Notes: a model not told the origin generated them from the sequence alone. Numbered from the stretch's first letter, positions 9,000-20,396 are shown. The stretch is 64,000 nucleotides of DNA from Serratia plymuthica NBRC 102599 (GCF_001590925.1 NZ_BCTU01000022.1:31809-95808), one strand, 5' to 3'. Program-made: numbers and translations.

Positions 9000-10715
9000 A
9001 TGGCCGAGACTAAAATCAATACGCTTGCAGATGTGGCTGCATTAAGGGCTACCGAACCAGAATCAGAAGGTCAGGTGATTTTGTTACGCGGCACTGCCGA
9101 TCGCGTGCTTTTCTATGTTTATAAAGCAGGCGACAACACGGCTGATGACGGTACATTGACGGTAGTCACTCAGGCGGGCAAACGCTGGCGTTTGGTTCGA
9201 GACGGTAATACGCTCGAACTTGTCTGGTTTAAGACCGTCAATAACAGTTGGGACCAAGCAATGGAGACATTGCTCAACCATGCCTCGACGATCAATGGGA
9301 ATGCAGCCAAAATTGTGTTTCCGCGTGGAACAGTGAATTTTAAAAAACCTATAGTGCTGGATTACAGCAAAGATTGGTTTTTGGAAGGGCAAGGCGGCCA
9401 CGGCGCTTCAGGTACCGTGCTCGACTTTAATATTCCGCGCAGCGCAGGCTATGGTGATTACGGTGCTATCCATTGCTGGGGCGAACCTTTTGGATTCCAA
9501 CAGCTCACTCTGCGCAACCTGATGGTACAAGGGATTGGTACCAGCATCGTTGATCCCACCCAAGACGAAAAAGGTCGGGCATACTGCCACGGCGTCTATT
9601 GTCGTACCACTGCCACCATGTGGGAAGATGTCGCTATACAAAACTTCCGGGGTTCAGCGTTGTACCTCGACAATGCCTTCGATAACAACTTCAACCGGGT
9701 TTCCGTTTTTGCCTCTGGCCGTATGAAGGACGGTTACAGCTACACCAACCTTGACGATGTCGCCAACCCAGACGCTACCGCTTACCCACCCTTGTTAATC
9801 ATGAGCACCCGCCCTGGCGATCAAAGTAATTTTAACCGCTTTTTTGATGGTTCTATCGAGCTGAACAACGTTACGCCGTTTGTTGAGGTCCGTGGCGGCA
9901 TTCAAATGCACTTTACGCGAATGCACGCTGAACGCCCCGGTGGGGGTGACGCTGAAGGCCATTGGCCATTAGGGACCTTCATCAAAGTGGGGGGGGAGAT
10001 TTGGCTAACCGAATGCGGCATTAGCAATTTCACGCGCGCCGTTTCTTACGGTCCATATGCTCAAATGGTGATCAATGGTTGTCACCGCCTTTCAGGGGAT
10101 ATTTATCCTTACGATACGACAACGATTGGCAACGGTCGTATCAAACTCGATAACACCCTCTGCAGCGGTTTGTATATATCAGGCAATATTCAGGGCGATT
10201 ACCAGATCAGCAACAGCGTGCTGAATTACCTGAGGACAGTTGTGATATCGGGTTCAACTCTGGTTACCAACTGCAGGATCAACGGCGATGTGACGGTCGC
10301 TGCAGCAGCAGGCACACCGCTCGGTTCCGCTGGCGGAGTCAAAATTAGCAATAGTCAGATTACCGGTAGCCTTATCGCGGGCACCACGGCACAGCGAGTT
10401 AGCGTTGCCGGCTGCCATATTTTCGGCGATCTGACGTTACCGGGCGCCAATTGCAGCGCTGTACATAACGTGGTGATCGGGAAAGAATCCATTGCGGCTA
10501 CGGGAAATAACATCAGCATCGGCAAAACCTCTCCGGCCATTATTTATGTTGATAACAGCTATACCGAAATCAGCGGCACCATTCAAAAAGGAGCACTAAT
10601 TCTGAAGCGTGAGGCGTTGGCCAACCAGTCACCAGGCTGGGTGTGTACATTCAGCGGTGCTCAGGGTTCTGGACTGAAAGTGGCGCCATTAGCCACTTTG
10701 GGGGCAGAGGTTTGA
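9000..10715 (+). CDS. Orphan phage-tailspike-like right-handed beta-helix protein
   Basis: The 571-residue product has no signal peptide. Its first 70 residues (INTLADVAALRATEPESEG, then the GTLTVVTQAGKRWRLV stretch) resemble the N-terminal anchor modules of tailspikes from phages of encapsulated enterobacteria. Next comes NAAKIVFPRGTVNFKKPIVL, the start of a pectate-lyase-superfamily beta helix, and then many short rungs (NVMI, ISGS, ISNSQITGS, VAGCHIFGDL). Such proteins bind or cleave surface polysaccharide. No other phage gene is nearby, so this appears to be a single acquired gene in the acnA-cysB gap. GGGAAGAAAAAT precedes the ATG. Specific substrate and catalytic residues cannot be assigned; the frame is full-length and intact. 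A polysaccharide depolymerase role is inference. Confidence 0.75.
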   Translation: MAETKINTLADVAALRATEPESEGQVILLRGTADRVLFYVYKAGDNTADDGTLTVVTQAGKRWRLVRDGNTLELVWFKTVNNSWDQAMETLLNHASTINGNAAKIVFPRGTVNFKKPIVLDYSKDWFLEGQGGHGASGTVLDFNIPRSAGYGDYGAIHCWGEPFGFQQLTLRNLMVQGIGTSIVDPTQDEKGRAYCHGVYCRTTATMWEDVAIQNFRGSALYLDNAFDNNFNRVSVFASGRMKDGYSYTNLDDVANPDATAYPPLLIMSTRPGDQSNFNRFFDGSIELNNVTPFVEVRGGIQMHFTRMHAERPGGGDAEGHWPLGTFIKVGGEIWLTECGISNFTRAVSYGPYAQMVINGCHRLSGDIYPYDTTTIGNGRIKLDNTLCSGLYISGNIQGDYQISNSVLNYLRTVVISGSTLVTNCRINGDVTVAAAAGTPLGSAGGVKISNSQITGSLIAGTTAQRVSVAGCHIFGDLTLPGANCSAVHNVVIGKESIAATGNNISIGKTSPAIIYVDNSYTEISGTIQKGALILKREALANQSPGWVCTFSGAQGSGLKVAPLATLGAEV

Positions 10716-10820
10716 CATTTCAGCAGCCTTGTTATTCACGGGATTGCCCGTATGAACTGGAGACTTTTTGACCAGTTATGGTATTACCAACTTACTGATT
10801 GCTGATACGCGGTAAAAAGC

Positions 10821-10850
10821 AAAAACGGGAGGGGGAACCCTCCCGTTTCT
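10821..10850. terminator. Bidirectional terminator between the tailspike-like gene and cysB
   Basis: ACGGGAGGG and CCCTCCCGT pair around a GGAA loop with AAAAA on one side and TTTCT on the other; both convergent genes can use it. Confidence 0.85.
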
Positions 10851-10875
10851 CTAAGTGAAAGCGGGTATACGGCGT

Positions 10876-12205
<1,330 letters not shown>

Positions 12206-14803
12206 TTACTTTTTGCCTTCAACCCATTTGCCGTCAACGTAGAAAGCGGACCACCCCGTGGCCTTACCGTCTTTCTCTGAAGAGACATACTGCTGTTTGG
12301 TTTTACGGCTGAAACGCACCATCGTTTTGTTGCCTTCGCCATCCGCTACCGGCGCATCCGCCAGGTAACGCAGTTTTTCCGGCAGACGATCCTTGAAACG
12401 GGCCAGCTCTTCTACCAGCGGCGCACGAGTCTCGCGCGATTTAGGGAAGGTGTTGGCCGCCAAGAACACGCCGGCTGCACCGTCGCGCAGAACAAAGTAA
12501 GCGTCTGACTTTTCGCACGGCAATTCCGGTAATGGAACCGGATCTTCCTTCGGCGGCGCAACATCGCCGTTACGCAGGATTTTACGGGTGTTTTTGCACG
12601 TCTCGTTGGTGCAGCCCATGTACTTACCGAAGCGCCCCATTTTCAGGTGCATTTCGGAACCACATTTGTCGCACTCAACTACCGGGCCGTCATACCCTTT
12701 CAGGCGGAATTCGCCCTCTTCGATTTCATAGCCGTCACACGCAGGGTTATTACCGCAGACGTGCAGCTTACGCTGGTTATCGATCAGGTAGCTGTCCATC
12801 GCCGTGCCGCATTTTTGGCAACGATGGCGGGCACGCAACGCGTTGGTTTCTGCATCATCCCCTTCGAGGATATTCAGCACTTCCGTTTCCGGCACCAGGT
12901 TAATGGTGGTTTTGCAGCGCTCCTTCGGCGGCAGCGCATAACCGGAACAACCGAGGAACACGCCGGTACTGGCGGTACGGATGCCCATTTTACGGCCGCA
13001 GGTCGGGCAATCGATGCTGGTCATGACCATCTGATTCGGACGCATACCGCCGTCTTCAGGATCTTTCTCCGCCGTTTCCAACTGTTCGCTGAACTCGGCA
13101 AAAAACTCATCCAGCACCGCTTTCCACTCGGCGTGGTTATTGGCTACCTGGTCAAGGCCGTCTTCCATGCGCGCTGTAAAGTCATAGTTCATCAGCTCAC
13201 GGAAGTTTTCTTCCAGACGGTCAGTAACGATCTCACCCATTTTCTCGGCGTAGAAACGGCGGCTTTCGACCCGCACATAGCCACGGTCCTGAATGGTCGA
13301 GATGATCGACGCATAGGTCGATGGGCGGCCGATGCCGCGTTTTTCCAGCTCTTTCACCAGCGAGGCTTCGCTGTAACGCGCAGGCGGCTTGGTGAAGTGC
13401 TGGCTCGGGATCAGCTTTTGCAGTTCCAGATCGCTGCCTACTTCAACATACGGCAGGGTGCGGTCTTCATCACCCTTGCGCAGAGCAGGCATCACTTTGG
13501 TCCAGCCATCGAAACGCAACGTACGGCCTTTGGCACGCAGTTGATAATCGCCGGCCTTCACTGACAGCGTAGTGGAATCGTACTGCGCAGGCGTCATCTG
13601 ACAGGCCACGAACTGGCGCCAGATCAGCTGATACAGCTTTTGCGCATCTGCTTCCATATCTTTCAACTGCTCGGCCAGCACGTTCACGTCCGACGGACGG
13701 ATAGCTTCGTGCGCTTCCTGCGAGTTTTCTTTGCTGCTGTACTGGTTTGGCGCTTTCGGCAAGTACTTGTCACCGAAATTGTCGCCGATATAGCCACGCA
13801 CCATGTTGAGCGCATCCTGGCTCAGGTTGGTGGAGTCAGTACGCATGTAGGTGATGTGGCCGGCTTCATACAGCCGCTGAGCCATCATCATGGTTTTCTT
13901 CACGCCAAAACTCAGACGGGTGCTGGCCGCCTGTTGCAGCGTAGAGGTAATGAAAGGCGCGCCCGGCTTGCTGCTGGTAGGTTTGTCTTCGCGATCCAGC
14001 ACCGTATAACGGGCTTTCTCCAGCAGTTTGAGGGCGGCGTGGGTCTGCTCACGGTTAACCGGTTTGAATGGCTTGTCGTGGGCATGCGTCACTTCCATCT
14101 GCAGCGCGGTATCATTCTTCGCCAGCAGATCGGCGTGCAGTTCCCAGTACTCTTCCGGCACGAAGGCTTTGATGTCGCGTTCGCGCTCCACCACCAACCG
14201 TACCGCAACGGATTGCACGCGCCCAGCGGACAGGCCGCGGGCAATTTTCTTCCACAGCAGCGGCGATACCATGTAACCCACCACGCGGTCCATAAAGCGA
14301 CGCGCCTGCTGTGCGTTAACACGATCGATATTCAACTCGCCCGGTTGTTTAAAAGCCTGTTGGATCGCGTTCTTGGTGATTTCGTTGAACACCACGCGGC
14401 TAAAGCGTTTGTCGTCACCGCCGATCACTTCCCGCAGGTGCCAGGCAATGGCTTCCCCTTCGCGGTCAAGGTCCGTTGCGAGATAAATGTGGTCGGCGTT
14501 TTCCGCTAACGATTTTAACTCTGCGACAACTTTTTCTTTACCTGGCAGAATTTCGTAATCCGCTTTCCAGCCATGGTAAGGATCGACGCCCATTCGATTT
14601 ACCAGCGCCGTTTTCTCATCTTTTTTAACTTTCTTCTTGGCTTTGTCTTCGGTTGAGTCAGCGCTCTTTTTGCTGGCTGAGCCACTGGTCGGCAAATCAC
14701 GGATATGACCGACGCTGGACTTCACCACGTAGTCATTACCTAAGTATTTATTAATAGTTTTGGCTTTTGCCGGGGACTCAACTATTACGAGAGCTTTACC
14801 CAT
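12206..14803 (-). CDS. topA: DNA topoisomerase I
   Basis: TopA relaxes negative supercoils by a single-strand passage reaction. The TOPRIM domain is at the start ([14 protein letters not shown], then [15 protein letters not shown] near residue 110). The catalytic Tyr319 lies in [14 protein letters not shown]. The C-terminal third carries zinc-ribbon cysteine sets ([29 protein letters not shown]) followed by ribbon-like domains. The 865-residue length matches E. coli TopA. Synteny topA-cysB is conserved. Confidence 0.97.
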   Translation of the reverse strand: MGKALVIVESPAKAKTINKYLGNDYVVKSSVGHIRDLPTSGSASKKSADSTEDKAKKKVKKDEKTALVNRMGVDPYHGWKADYEILPGKEKVVAELKSLAENADHIYLATDLDREGEAIAWHLREVIGGDDKRFSRVVFNEITKNAIQQAFKQPGELNIDRVNAQQARRFMDRVVGYMVSPLLWKKIARGLSAGRVQSVAVRLVVERERDIKAFVPEEYWELHADLLAKNDTALQMEVTHAHDKPFKPVNREQTHAALKLLEKARYTVLDREDKPTSSKPGAPFITSTLQQAASTRLSFGVKKTMMMAQRLYEAGHITYMRTDSTNLSQDALNMVRGYIGDNFGDKYLPKAPNQYSSKENSQEAHEAIRPSDVNVLAEQLKDMEADAQKLYQLIWRQFVACQMTPAQYDSTTLSVKAGDYQLRAKGRTLRFDGWTKVMPALRKGDEDRTLPYVEVGSDLELQKLIPSQHFTKPPARYSEASLVKELEKRGIGRPSTYASIISTIQDRGYVRVESRRFYAEKMGEIVTDRLEENFRELMNYDFTARMEDGLDQVANNHAEWKAVLDEFFAEFSEQLETAEKDPEDGGMRPNQMVMTSIDCPTCGRKMGIRTASTGVFLGCSGYALPPKERCKTTINLVPETEVLNILEGDDAETNALRARHRCQKCGTAMDSYLIDNQRKLHVCGNNPACDGYEIEEGEFRLKGYDGPVVECDKCGSEMHLKMGRFGKYMGCTNETCKNTRKILRNGDVAPPKEDPVPLPELPCEKSDAYFVLRDGAAGVFLAANTFPKSRETRAPLVEELARFKDRLPEKLRYLADAPVADGEGNKTMVRFSRKTKQQYVSSEKDGKATGWSAFYVDGKWVEGKK

Positions 14804-15228
14804 ATTTACCTTTACCTAAATTTGTTTCTTCTAAAAAGAAGTCTTTTATCTCGCCGTGCCGCAGCGATTCATATCTCTTTTTTATATTGCGGCAGTCTGG
14901 CAAGAGATCAACATGTTTTTTTCTTTTGGTTGCTTAACTGCTCAACCTGAACGCAAGTTGTTGATCCCGCCAGCTAATCACCCATGCCCCAGAAGTATGG
15001 CCGTGTGAGACTCATTCATGGCGTAAACAAAACCTTCCACCTGACGCCGCAAAATCCCACACTGTACCTGATAAAAAGCGTCACGCAACCTAATTAGCAC
15101 GGAAACAGCGATTTCGCCAATCGACAGATACCGCTAGCCATCCAGACGGCAAATAAACCTTAGTCTGTTTGCGGATAAATGCGAACCGGCGTTAGAATAC
15201 GCGCAGAATTTATGATTGGAGTGTAATA
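14804..15228. other. Intergenic region between divergent topA and yciN
   Basis: About 425 bases with no gene. It must contain the topA promoters, which are supercoiling-sensitive in enterobacteria, and that of yciN. AT-rich tracts lie near 14870-14925. No repeat or structured RNA was recognised. Confidence 0.5.
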
Positions 15229-15480
15229 ATGTGCACTAATACTACCCCCATTGGCCGTGAGGCTCTGTTGCAAGAAGCAAATAATATTATCCGACAACAT
15301 GAAGATTATCTGCAGGGCATGGTGGCTAACGACGTTGAACAAAAAGGCAGCGTTTTAGTTTTCCGCGGCGAATTCTTTTTGGATCAGGATGGATTACCTA
15401 CGGTAAAAACCACTGCTGTATTTAATATGTTTAAACATTTGGCCCACGTGCTTTCCGAAAAATATCATTTGGTCGATTAA
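15229..15480 (+). CDS. yciN: YciN family small protein
   Basis: The 83-residue product matches the enterobacterial YciN family throughout, with the almost invariant end [20 protein letters not shown]. No biochemical function is established. It is cytoplasmic by sequence, with no signal or membrane segment. TGGAGTGTAATA lies in front of the ATG. It is positioned between topA and sohB as in E. coli, and ends at a shared terminator with convergent sohB. Confidence 0.93.
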   Translation: MCTNTTPIGREALLQEANNIIRQHEDYLQGMVANDVEQKGSVLVFRGEFFLDQDGLPTVKTTAVFNMFKHLAHVLSEKYHLVD

Positions 15481-15482
15481 GA

Positions 15483-15510
15483 AAAAAACGGGGGTTTTTA
15501 GCCCCCGTTA
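15483..15510. terminator. Bidirectional terminator between yciN and sohB
   Basis: AACGGGGG and CCCCCGTT form the stem with loop TTTTTAG. The AAAAAAA on the left serves sohB as a T-run on the minus strand. The plus side is less T-rich. Confidence 0.8.
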
Positions 15511-15526
15511 TGTTTAATCAAAACGC

Positions 15527-16573
15527 TTAAAGCAACGGTTTTTCACCGCGCTGCCACCAGCGCAGCAGCAAACGGTCGACGCTTTCCGCAGCGCTGCCGG
15601 TAAATCGATCCATCAGACGTTTACGACGCGTATAGCGCACCCCGACCACTTCGTGATTTTCCATTTCGGCGATCAGCAGATCGTCACTGGTGCCAATCGC
15701 ATCAATCAGCCCTTTCTCTTTCGCCTGAGAGCCAAACCAGTGCTCGCCGGTCGCCACGCTGTCGATATCCAGCGAAGGCCGTTGCTGGTGTACAAATTCT
15801 TTGAACAGTTCATGGGTTTCATTCAGATCTTCGCGGAATTTCTCACGCCCCTGTTCGGTGTTTTCCCCAAACAGCGTCAGCGTCCGTTTGAACTGGCCTG
15901 CCGTATGCAACTCCACATCAATATCGTTCTTTTTCAGCAGGCGATGGAAGTTGGGGATTTGCGCCACGACGCCGATAGAGCCGATGATGGCAAAGGGTGC
16001 CGCGACGATGCGATCCGCCACGCAGGCCATCATATAGCCGCCGCTGGCCGCCACCTTGTCTACCGCTACCGTCAGGCGGATGCCGCCGGTACGCAGACGC
16101 GCCAACTGTGACGACGCCAGACCATAACCATGCACTACCCCGCCCGGGCTTTCCAGCCGTAGCAGTACTTCGTCCTGCGGCGTTGCCACTGCCAACACCG
16201 CCGAGATTTCTTCGCGCAGCGAAGTCACTTCATGGGCATCCATGCTGCCTTTGAAGTCCAGGACATACAGGCAGGGTTTGGTTGCTTCAACGGCACCGGC
16301 TTTAGCGCGTTGTTTCTTCAGTTTATCGTCGGCTTTGGTCTGTTTTTTAAACTGTTTACTCCAGGCTTTTTGTTCCGCTTCACCCATACGCGCCAGGCGC
16401 ATGTCGCGTTGCATCTCGCGATATTGCTCCCCGAGATCAGTCAGCTGAAGCTCACCTTTCTGACGGGTCTTACGTTGCCCAATGCTGACCGCCAGCAACG
16501 CCAGCGCAGCGATGGCAATCACTACCGTCGCGACTTTGGCCAGAAACAGGCCGTAAATAGATATAAACTCCAC
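15527..16573 (-). CDS. sohB: SohB, inner-membrane S49-family protease
   Basis: SohB is a signal-peptide-peptidase-A-like serine protease of the inner membrane; in E. coli it suppresses loss of DegP when overproduced. One N-terminal membrane helix (about residues 9-31) is followed by a charged linker and the S49 domain. The likely nucleophile is Ser177 in VAASGGYMMA and the general-base Lys229 in GQFKRTL, the family spacing of about 52 residues. The 348-residue length matches E. coli (349). yciK is divergent from it. Confidence 0.95.
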   Translation of the reverse strand: MEFISIYGLFLAKVATVVIAIAALALLAVSIGQRKTRQKGELQLTDLGEQYREMQRDMRLARMGEAEQKAWSKQFKKQTKADDKLKKQRAKAGAVEATKPCLYVLDFKGSMDAHEVTSLREEISAVLAVATPQDEVLLRLESPGGVVHGYGLASSQLARLRTGGIRLTVAVDKVAASGGYMMACVADRIVAAPFAIIGSIGVVAQIPNFHRLLKKNDIDVELHTAGQFKRTLTLFGENTEQGREKFREDLNETHELFKEFVHQQRPSLDIDSVATGEHWFGSQAKEKGLIDAIGTSDDLLIAEMENHEVVGVRYTRRKRLMDRFTGSAAESVDRLLLRWWQRGEKPLL

Positions 16574-16932
16574 AGATTCCGCCTTTATTTACAGGTTGTT
16601 AGTATGATCTCGTTCATTCTAGCCAACCGACGCGGTGGCTGTCGCGGCTAAATAAAAATTCCTTGTGATGCCTCTTTACTATGTGGGCGCATTTTGACTT
16701 AACCAAGCCGGCGCTGTTCCATTTTTGTTACAAAAGAATGCCGATTCTGCTGCCTAATCATTGAAAATACGATCCATTTGAGGCATATAACACGGATTAT
16801 TCATCAACATGATGAGCCAAATTCGCTGCGGGGCCCTGCATGCGGTCGAGCCTTTGCTCCCGCCTGGGTCTCTTAATCCACACCACTCCCCGATGCAAGC
16901 GGGAGACAGCCACCACGGCGCGAGGAATTATT
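16574..16932. other. Intergenic region between divergent sohB and yciK
   Basis: About 360 bases with no supported gene. The yciK frame is open back to 16840, but those 31 codons are unconserved and lack a ribosome-binding site. Promoters for both genes should lie here. Confidence 0.5.
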
Positions 16933-17694
16933 GTGCATTACCAACCTAAACATGACCTGCTGGAACAAAGAATCATCCTGGTCACCGGTGCCGGTGACGG
17001 CATCGGACGCGAAGCCGCACTTACCTATGCCAAATTTGGCGCACAACTGGTGCTGCTGGGCCGTACCGAAAGCAAGCTACGGGCGGTACAAAGCGAGATC
17101 GCGCGGCTGGGCGGCGCACCCAGTTTCACCGTTACGCTGGATTTGCTGCACACCACGCAGGAACAGTGCAAACAGGTTGCGGATGATCTGGCCACCCAGA
17201 TCCCGCGCCTCGACGGTGTTTTGCATAACGCCGGGCTGTTGGGGGATATCGCTCCAATGGCTGACTTGTCGATGGAGATGTGGCACGACGTCATGCAGGT
17301 CAACGTCAATGCAACCTTTATGCTCACCCAGGCGCTGCTGCCGCTGCTGCTGAAATCCAACTCGGGATCGCTGGTATTTACCAGTTCCAGCGTGGGTCGT
17401 ACGGGCCGCGCCAACTGGGGCGCCTACGCGGTGTCCAAATTTGCCACGGAGGGCATGATGCAGGTGTTGGCCGAAGAATACAAAAGCCGCCATCTTCGGG
17501 TAAATTGCATCAATCCTGGCGGAACGCGCACTCAAATGCGCGCATCGGCCTTCCCGAACGAAGATAAAAACAAGCTGAAAACACCGGCGGATATTATGCC
17601 GCTTTACCTCTATTTAATGGGCGATGACAGCCGCCGAAAAACCGGCATGAGCTTCGATGCTCAACCCAATCGTAAACCCGGCGCCGCTGAATAA
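16933..17694 (+). CDS. yciK: YciK, short-chain dehydrogenase/reductase
   Basis: A classical SDR: the NAD(P)-binding TGAGDGIG is at the N-terminus, the NAG motif in LHNAGLLGD, catalytic Ser in VFTSSSVG and YAVSK (Tyr and Lys) about 13 residues later. Substrate is unknown. Start: GTG at 16933 preceded by GAGGAA gives the conserved N-terminus HYQPKHDLLEQRIILVTGA; the in-frame ATG further up would add 31 residues not found in relatives. The product is 253 residues. btuR starts 13 bases after the stop, so the two form an operon, as in E. coli. Confidence 0.93.
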   Translation: MHYQPKHDLLEQRIILVTGAGDGIGREAALTYAKFGAQLVLLGRTESKLRAVQSEIARLGGAPSFTVTLDLLHTTQEQCKQVADDLATQIPRLDGVLHNAGLLGDIAPMADLSMEMWHDVMQVNVNATFMLTQALLPLLLKSNSGSLVFTSSSVGRTGRANWGAYAVSKFATEGMMQVLAEEYKSRHLRVNCINPGGTRTQMRASAFPNEDKNKLKTPADIMPLYLYLMGDDSRRKTGMSFDAQPNRKPGAAE

Positions 17695-17707
17695 AGGAGG
17701 CTTTATC

Positions 17708-18298
17708 ATGGCCGAAGACCGCCATCAACAACGTCAGCAGCGCCTGAAAGAACAGGTCGACGCTCGTATCGCCGCCGCCCAGCAAGTCCGCGGTTTAGTG
17801 CTGGTATTCACCGGTAACGGTAAAGGCAAAACTACCGCGGCGTTCGGCACAGTAACGCGCGCCGTCGGCCACGGTATGAAAGCCGCCGTTATTCAGTTCA
17901 TCAAAGGCGAGTGGCCGAACGGGGAGAAAAACCTGCTACAGCAACACGGGGTAGAATTCCAGGTAATGGCAACCGGCTTTACCTGGGAAACCCAGAATAA
18001 AGCCGGCGATACCGCAGCCTGTCAGGCGGTATGGCAGCACGGCAAACGCATGCTCGCCGACAGCAGCCTGGATCTGGTGCTGTTGGATGAGCTGACCTAT
18101 ATGGTCAGTTACGGCTATCTTGAGCTGGATGAACTGCTGGAAGCGTTGCGGCAGCGCCCTGCGCACCAAACGGTCATTATCACCGGGCGTGGCTGCCATC
18201 GCGATCTGCTGGAGCTGGCGGATACGGTGACGGAAATGCGGCCGGTAAAACATGCGTTCGACGCAGGTATCATGGCGCAACAGGGCATTGACTGGTAA
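17708..18298 (+). CDS. btuR: Corrinoid adenosyltransferase BtuR/CobA
   Basis: Transfers the adenosyl group of ATP to cob(I)alamin, giving the coenzyme form of B12. The P-loop FTGNGKGKTTAAFG is at about residue 35, followed by IQFIKGEWPNGE and the LDELTYMVSYGYL motif. The ATG at 17708 follows an excellent AAAGGAGG; an upstream in-frame ATG overlaps the end of yciK and is not used. The length of 196 residues equals E. coli BtuR. Co-transcribed with yciK. Confidence 0.95.
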   Translation: MAEDRHQQRQQRLKEQVDARIAAAQQVRGLVLVFTGNGKGKTTAAFGTVTRAVGHGMKAAVIQFIKGEWPNGEKNLLQQHGVEFQVMATGFTWETQNKAGDTAACQAVWQHGKRMLADSSLDLVLLDELTYMVSYGYLELDELLEALRQRPAHQTVIITGRGCHRDLLELADTVTEMRPVKHAFDAGIMAQQGIDW

Positions 18299-18304
18299 CG
18301 AAAA

Positions 18305-18337
18305 GAAAACGCCGCAGCCCAGAGAGGGTTGCGGCGT
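18305..18337 (-). terminator. rluB terminator
   Basis: ACGCCGCAGCCC and GGGTTGCGGCGT pair (one G-T) around AGAGA. On the minus strand the stem leads into GTTTTCTTTT, so it mainly serves rluB; it may also end the btuR transcript. Confidence 0.75.
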
Positions 18338-18342
18338 AATGA

Positions 18343-19239
18343 TTAGCTGCGCTTGCTTGGTTTGCCGGACTTGCTGCCTGGCGCGCTGCGGCGGCCGCTG
18401 CCCGCCACCTGGGTATGGCGTTTGACCGCACGACGGATCTGATTCGCTTTCACGCGGCGACGCTCGCGCTCCACCGGCATCTTGCTGACCGTTTCCGGCT
18501 TCAGCTCAACCAATTCGCGCAGATAGTTAATCGCCGGCAGTTCCAGCTCGGTCCAACCGCCACGCGGCAGGCCTTTAGGCAGATCGATATCGCCGTAACG
18601 TACGCGGATCAGGCGACTGACCTGCACGCCAACCGCTTCCCAAAGACGACGCACCTCACGGTTACGCCCTTCGGTCAGGGTCACGTTGTACCATTGGTTA
18701 ATGCCTTCGCCGCCCTGGAAAGTGATGGTGCGGAAGGCGGCCGGGCCATCTTCCAACTGAACGCCCTTGCTCAGTTGCTTCACTTTTTCATCGTCAATCT
18801 GGCCAAAGACACGCACCGCATATTCGCGTTCGACTTCACGGCTAGGGTGCATCAGGCGGTTTGCCAGCTCACCGTCGGTGGTGAACAGCAGCAGGCCTGA
18901 GGTATTGACGTCCAGACGCCCCACCGCTACCCAGCGAGAGCCACGCAGCTTAGGCAGGCGATCAAACACCGTCGGACGGCCTTCAGGATCGCTACGGGTA
19001 CAGAGTTCACCTTCCGGCTTGTAATAAGCCAGCACGCGGCAAACCGTTTCTTCGGATTCTTTAATTGAAAGTACGTGACCATCCAGACGAATTTTCATCG
19101 AGGCAGTCACTTCAACGCGGTCGCCCAGTTTGGCGACTTTACCGTCAACGCTGACGCGGCCGGCTTCAATTATGGTTTCGATTTCACGACGCGAACCATG
19201 GCCGGCGCGCGCTAAAACTTTTTGTAACTTTTCGCTCAT
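18343..19239 (-). CDS. rluB: 23S rRNA pseudouridine(2605) synthase RluB
   Basis: An S4 RNA-binding domain ([20 protein letters not shown]) precedes the pseudouridine-synthase domain. The catalytic Asp is in [15 protein letters not shown] and a second family motif in [17 protein letters not shown]. RluB modifies U2605 in the peptidyl-transferase region of 23S rRNA. The C-terminal 50 residues are basic ([19 protein letters not shown]), as in other RluB proteins. The length of 298 is within the family range. In E. coli the neighbour upstream is yciQ, which is absent here. Confidence 0.95.
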   Translation of the reverse strand: MSEKLQKVLARAGHGSRREIETIIEAGRVSVDGKVAKLGDRVEVTASMKIRLDGHVLSIKESEETVCRVLAYYKPEGELCTRSDPEGRPTVFDRLPKLRGSRWVAVGRLDVNTSGLLLFTTDGELANRLMHPSREVEREYAVRVFGQIDDEKVKQLSKGVQLEDGPAAFRTITFQGGEGINQWYNVTLTEGRNREVRRLWEAVGVQVSRLIRVRYGDIDLPKGLPRGGWTELELPAINYLRELVELKPETVSKMPVERERRRVKANQIRRAVKRHTQVAGSGRRSAPGSKSGKPSKRS

Positions 19240-19447
19240 TGAGCAACCTCTAGTGTCGCCTTCACAGGCGTCGGGGGGATGACCACTGCGGCGACAGGCA
19301 CCACAGCAGTAACAATACGTTTACTTGGATCGAACCGCGCATTATACAGGCTTTCTATAGTGTTGGAACCCACTTTATTAGCAGACCGATTATCGAAATC
19401 TATTAGCCGCGGGCTCAGACCCGCATCAGGTTAAGCCAGGCAAAAGG

Positions 19448-20245
19448 TTAATCGCCAAGAAAGTTAACCACCGCCCGATACACTTCATCCGGCCGCTCGA
19501 GGATCCCCAGGTGCGTTCGGGCATGTTCCAGCCGCAAGACCGAGAAGAACGGATGGTCGGTAGCAAAAGCCTGCTGTTGCCTCAGATAATTTTCATCACG
19601 ATCCAGCGAGTAAATATGCCTGCACGGGAGCGGCGAGCCAAGTTCGCTCAACCGGTTAAGCGGCGATTGGTATTGCCGATAAGCGTGTTCTATCGCCACG
19701 CCGGCGGCTTGCCAGAGGCGAAAGTCCTCACGGGCCATTTCAACGGTCAGATGATGCTTCACCGGCTGATGGTCAACCCCGCCTTGCCAGAAGGCAAACA
19801 GGGCATCGCGCGCCGCCAGCCATTGCTCTGGCCGTTGCATTTGCTGCACCGACTGGAAAAATGCCGGCGCGGGTTGCGTCATGATCCAATCGAGAAATAC
19901 CAGGCCTTTGACCTGCTGCGGCATGAGCTCTGCCAAGGCAACGGCAATCCAACTGGCGTGTGCCACCGAAAGCGTCACAAAGCTTTCCACCTGCAGGGCA
20001 ACCAGCAACTGATGGATGTCCGCCAGTAAGTCTTCGGCGCCAAGCGTAAGCGCGTCATCACAGGAAGACAGGCCATGCCCACGCCAGTCGAAGCTAATCA
20101 CCCGGTATCGCTCACTCGCCAGCGCGCTGAAGGGGGAAAATACCGTTTTTGGCTCACACCAGCCGGGCAGCAAGACCAGCGTCAACGGGCCGGAACCGGC
20201 ATCATGATAATCGAGGGAGTGGGTACCAAAGTGAAACGCTGTCAT
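19448..20245 (-). CDS. Alpha/beta-hydrolase-fold protein of the cofactor-free 2,4-dioxygenase (HOD/QDO) type, atypical active site
   Basis: The 265-residue product has the alpha/beta-hydrolase outline: oxyanion-loop segment LLPGWCEP (residues 25-32), DWRGHGLS, a nucleophile elbow at 93-99 and a C-terminal His. From memory it aligns best with Arthrobacter HOD, which cleaves 3-hydroxy-4-quinolones: LLPGWC, WRGHGLS, FLDW, PERW-like QW, a Trp in FWQGG and HIYS all match. The acid (Asp119 in FLDW) and base (His245 in RTHLG) are kept. The elbow reads SVAHASW, so the usual Ser is Ala95; HOD's ring-binding His38 and His100 appear as Glu31 and Val94. It is therefore not a standard Ser hydrolase. It sits where E. 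coli has yciQ. The substrate is unknown; a PQS-like quinolone is only a guess. Confidence 0.72.
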   Translation of the reverse strand: MTAFHFGTHSLDYHDAGSGPLTLVLLPGWCEPKTVFSPFSALASERYRVISFDWRGHGLSSCDDALTLGAEDLLADIHQLLVALQVESFVTLSVAHASWIAVALAELMPQQVKGLVFLDWIMTQPAPAFFQSVQQMQRPEQWLAARDALFAFWQGGVDHQPVKHHLTVEMAREDFRLWQAAGVAIEHAYRQYQSPLNRLSELGSPLPCRHIYSLDRDENYLRQQQAFATDHPFFSVLRLEHARTHLGILERPDEVYRAVVNFLGD

Positions 20246-20396
20246 TTTACCTCCTGAAGCGTCATGTCCTCAAAGCGGTTAAGAGGGCTTGTGCGCAGGA
20301 AGTAAACTGACAGCGTTTGGCGATTTAATCTATTGAAGAACGTGCTAAAAAACGGGGAGCGCACCAAATGAAAATATACGCACCAAACGAACGGAT

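Noticed and set aside
12647..13564. Plus-strand frame of about 305 codons opposite topA
   Set aside because: Antisense shadow of topA with no recognisable motif.
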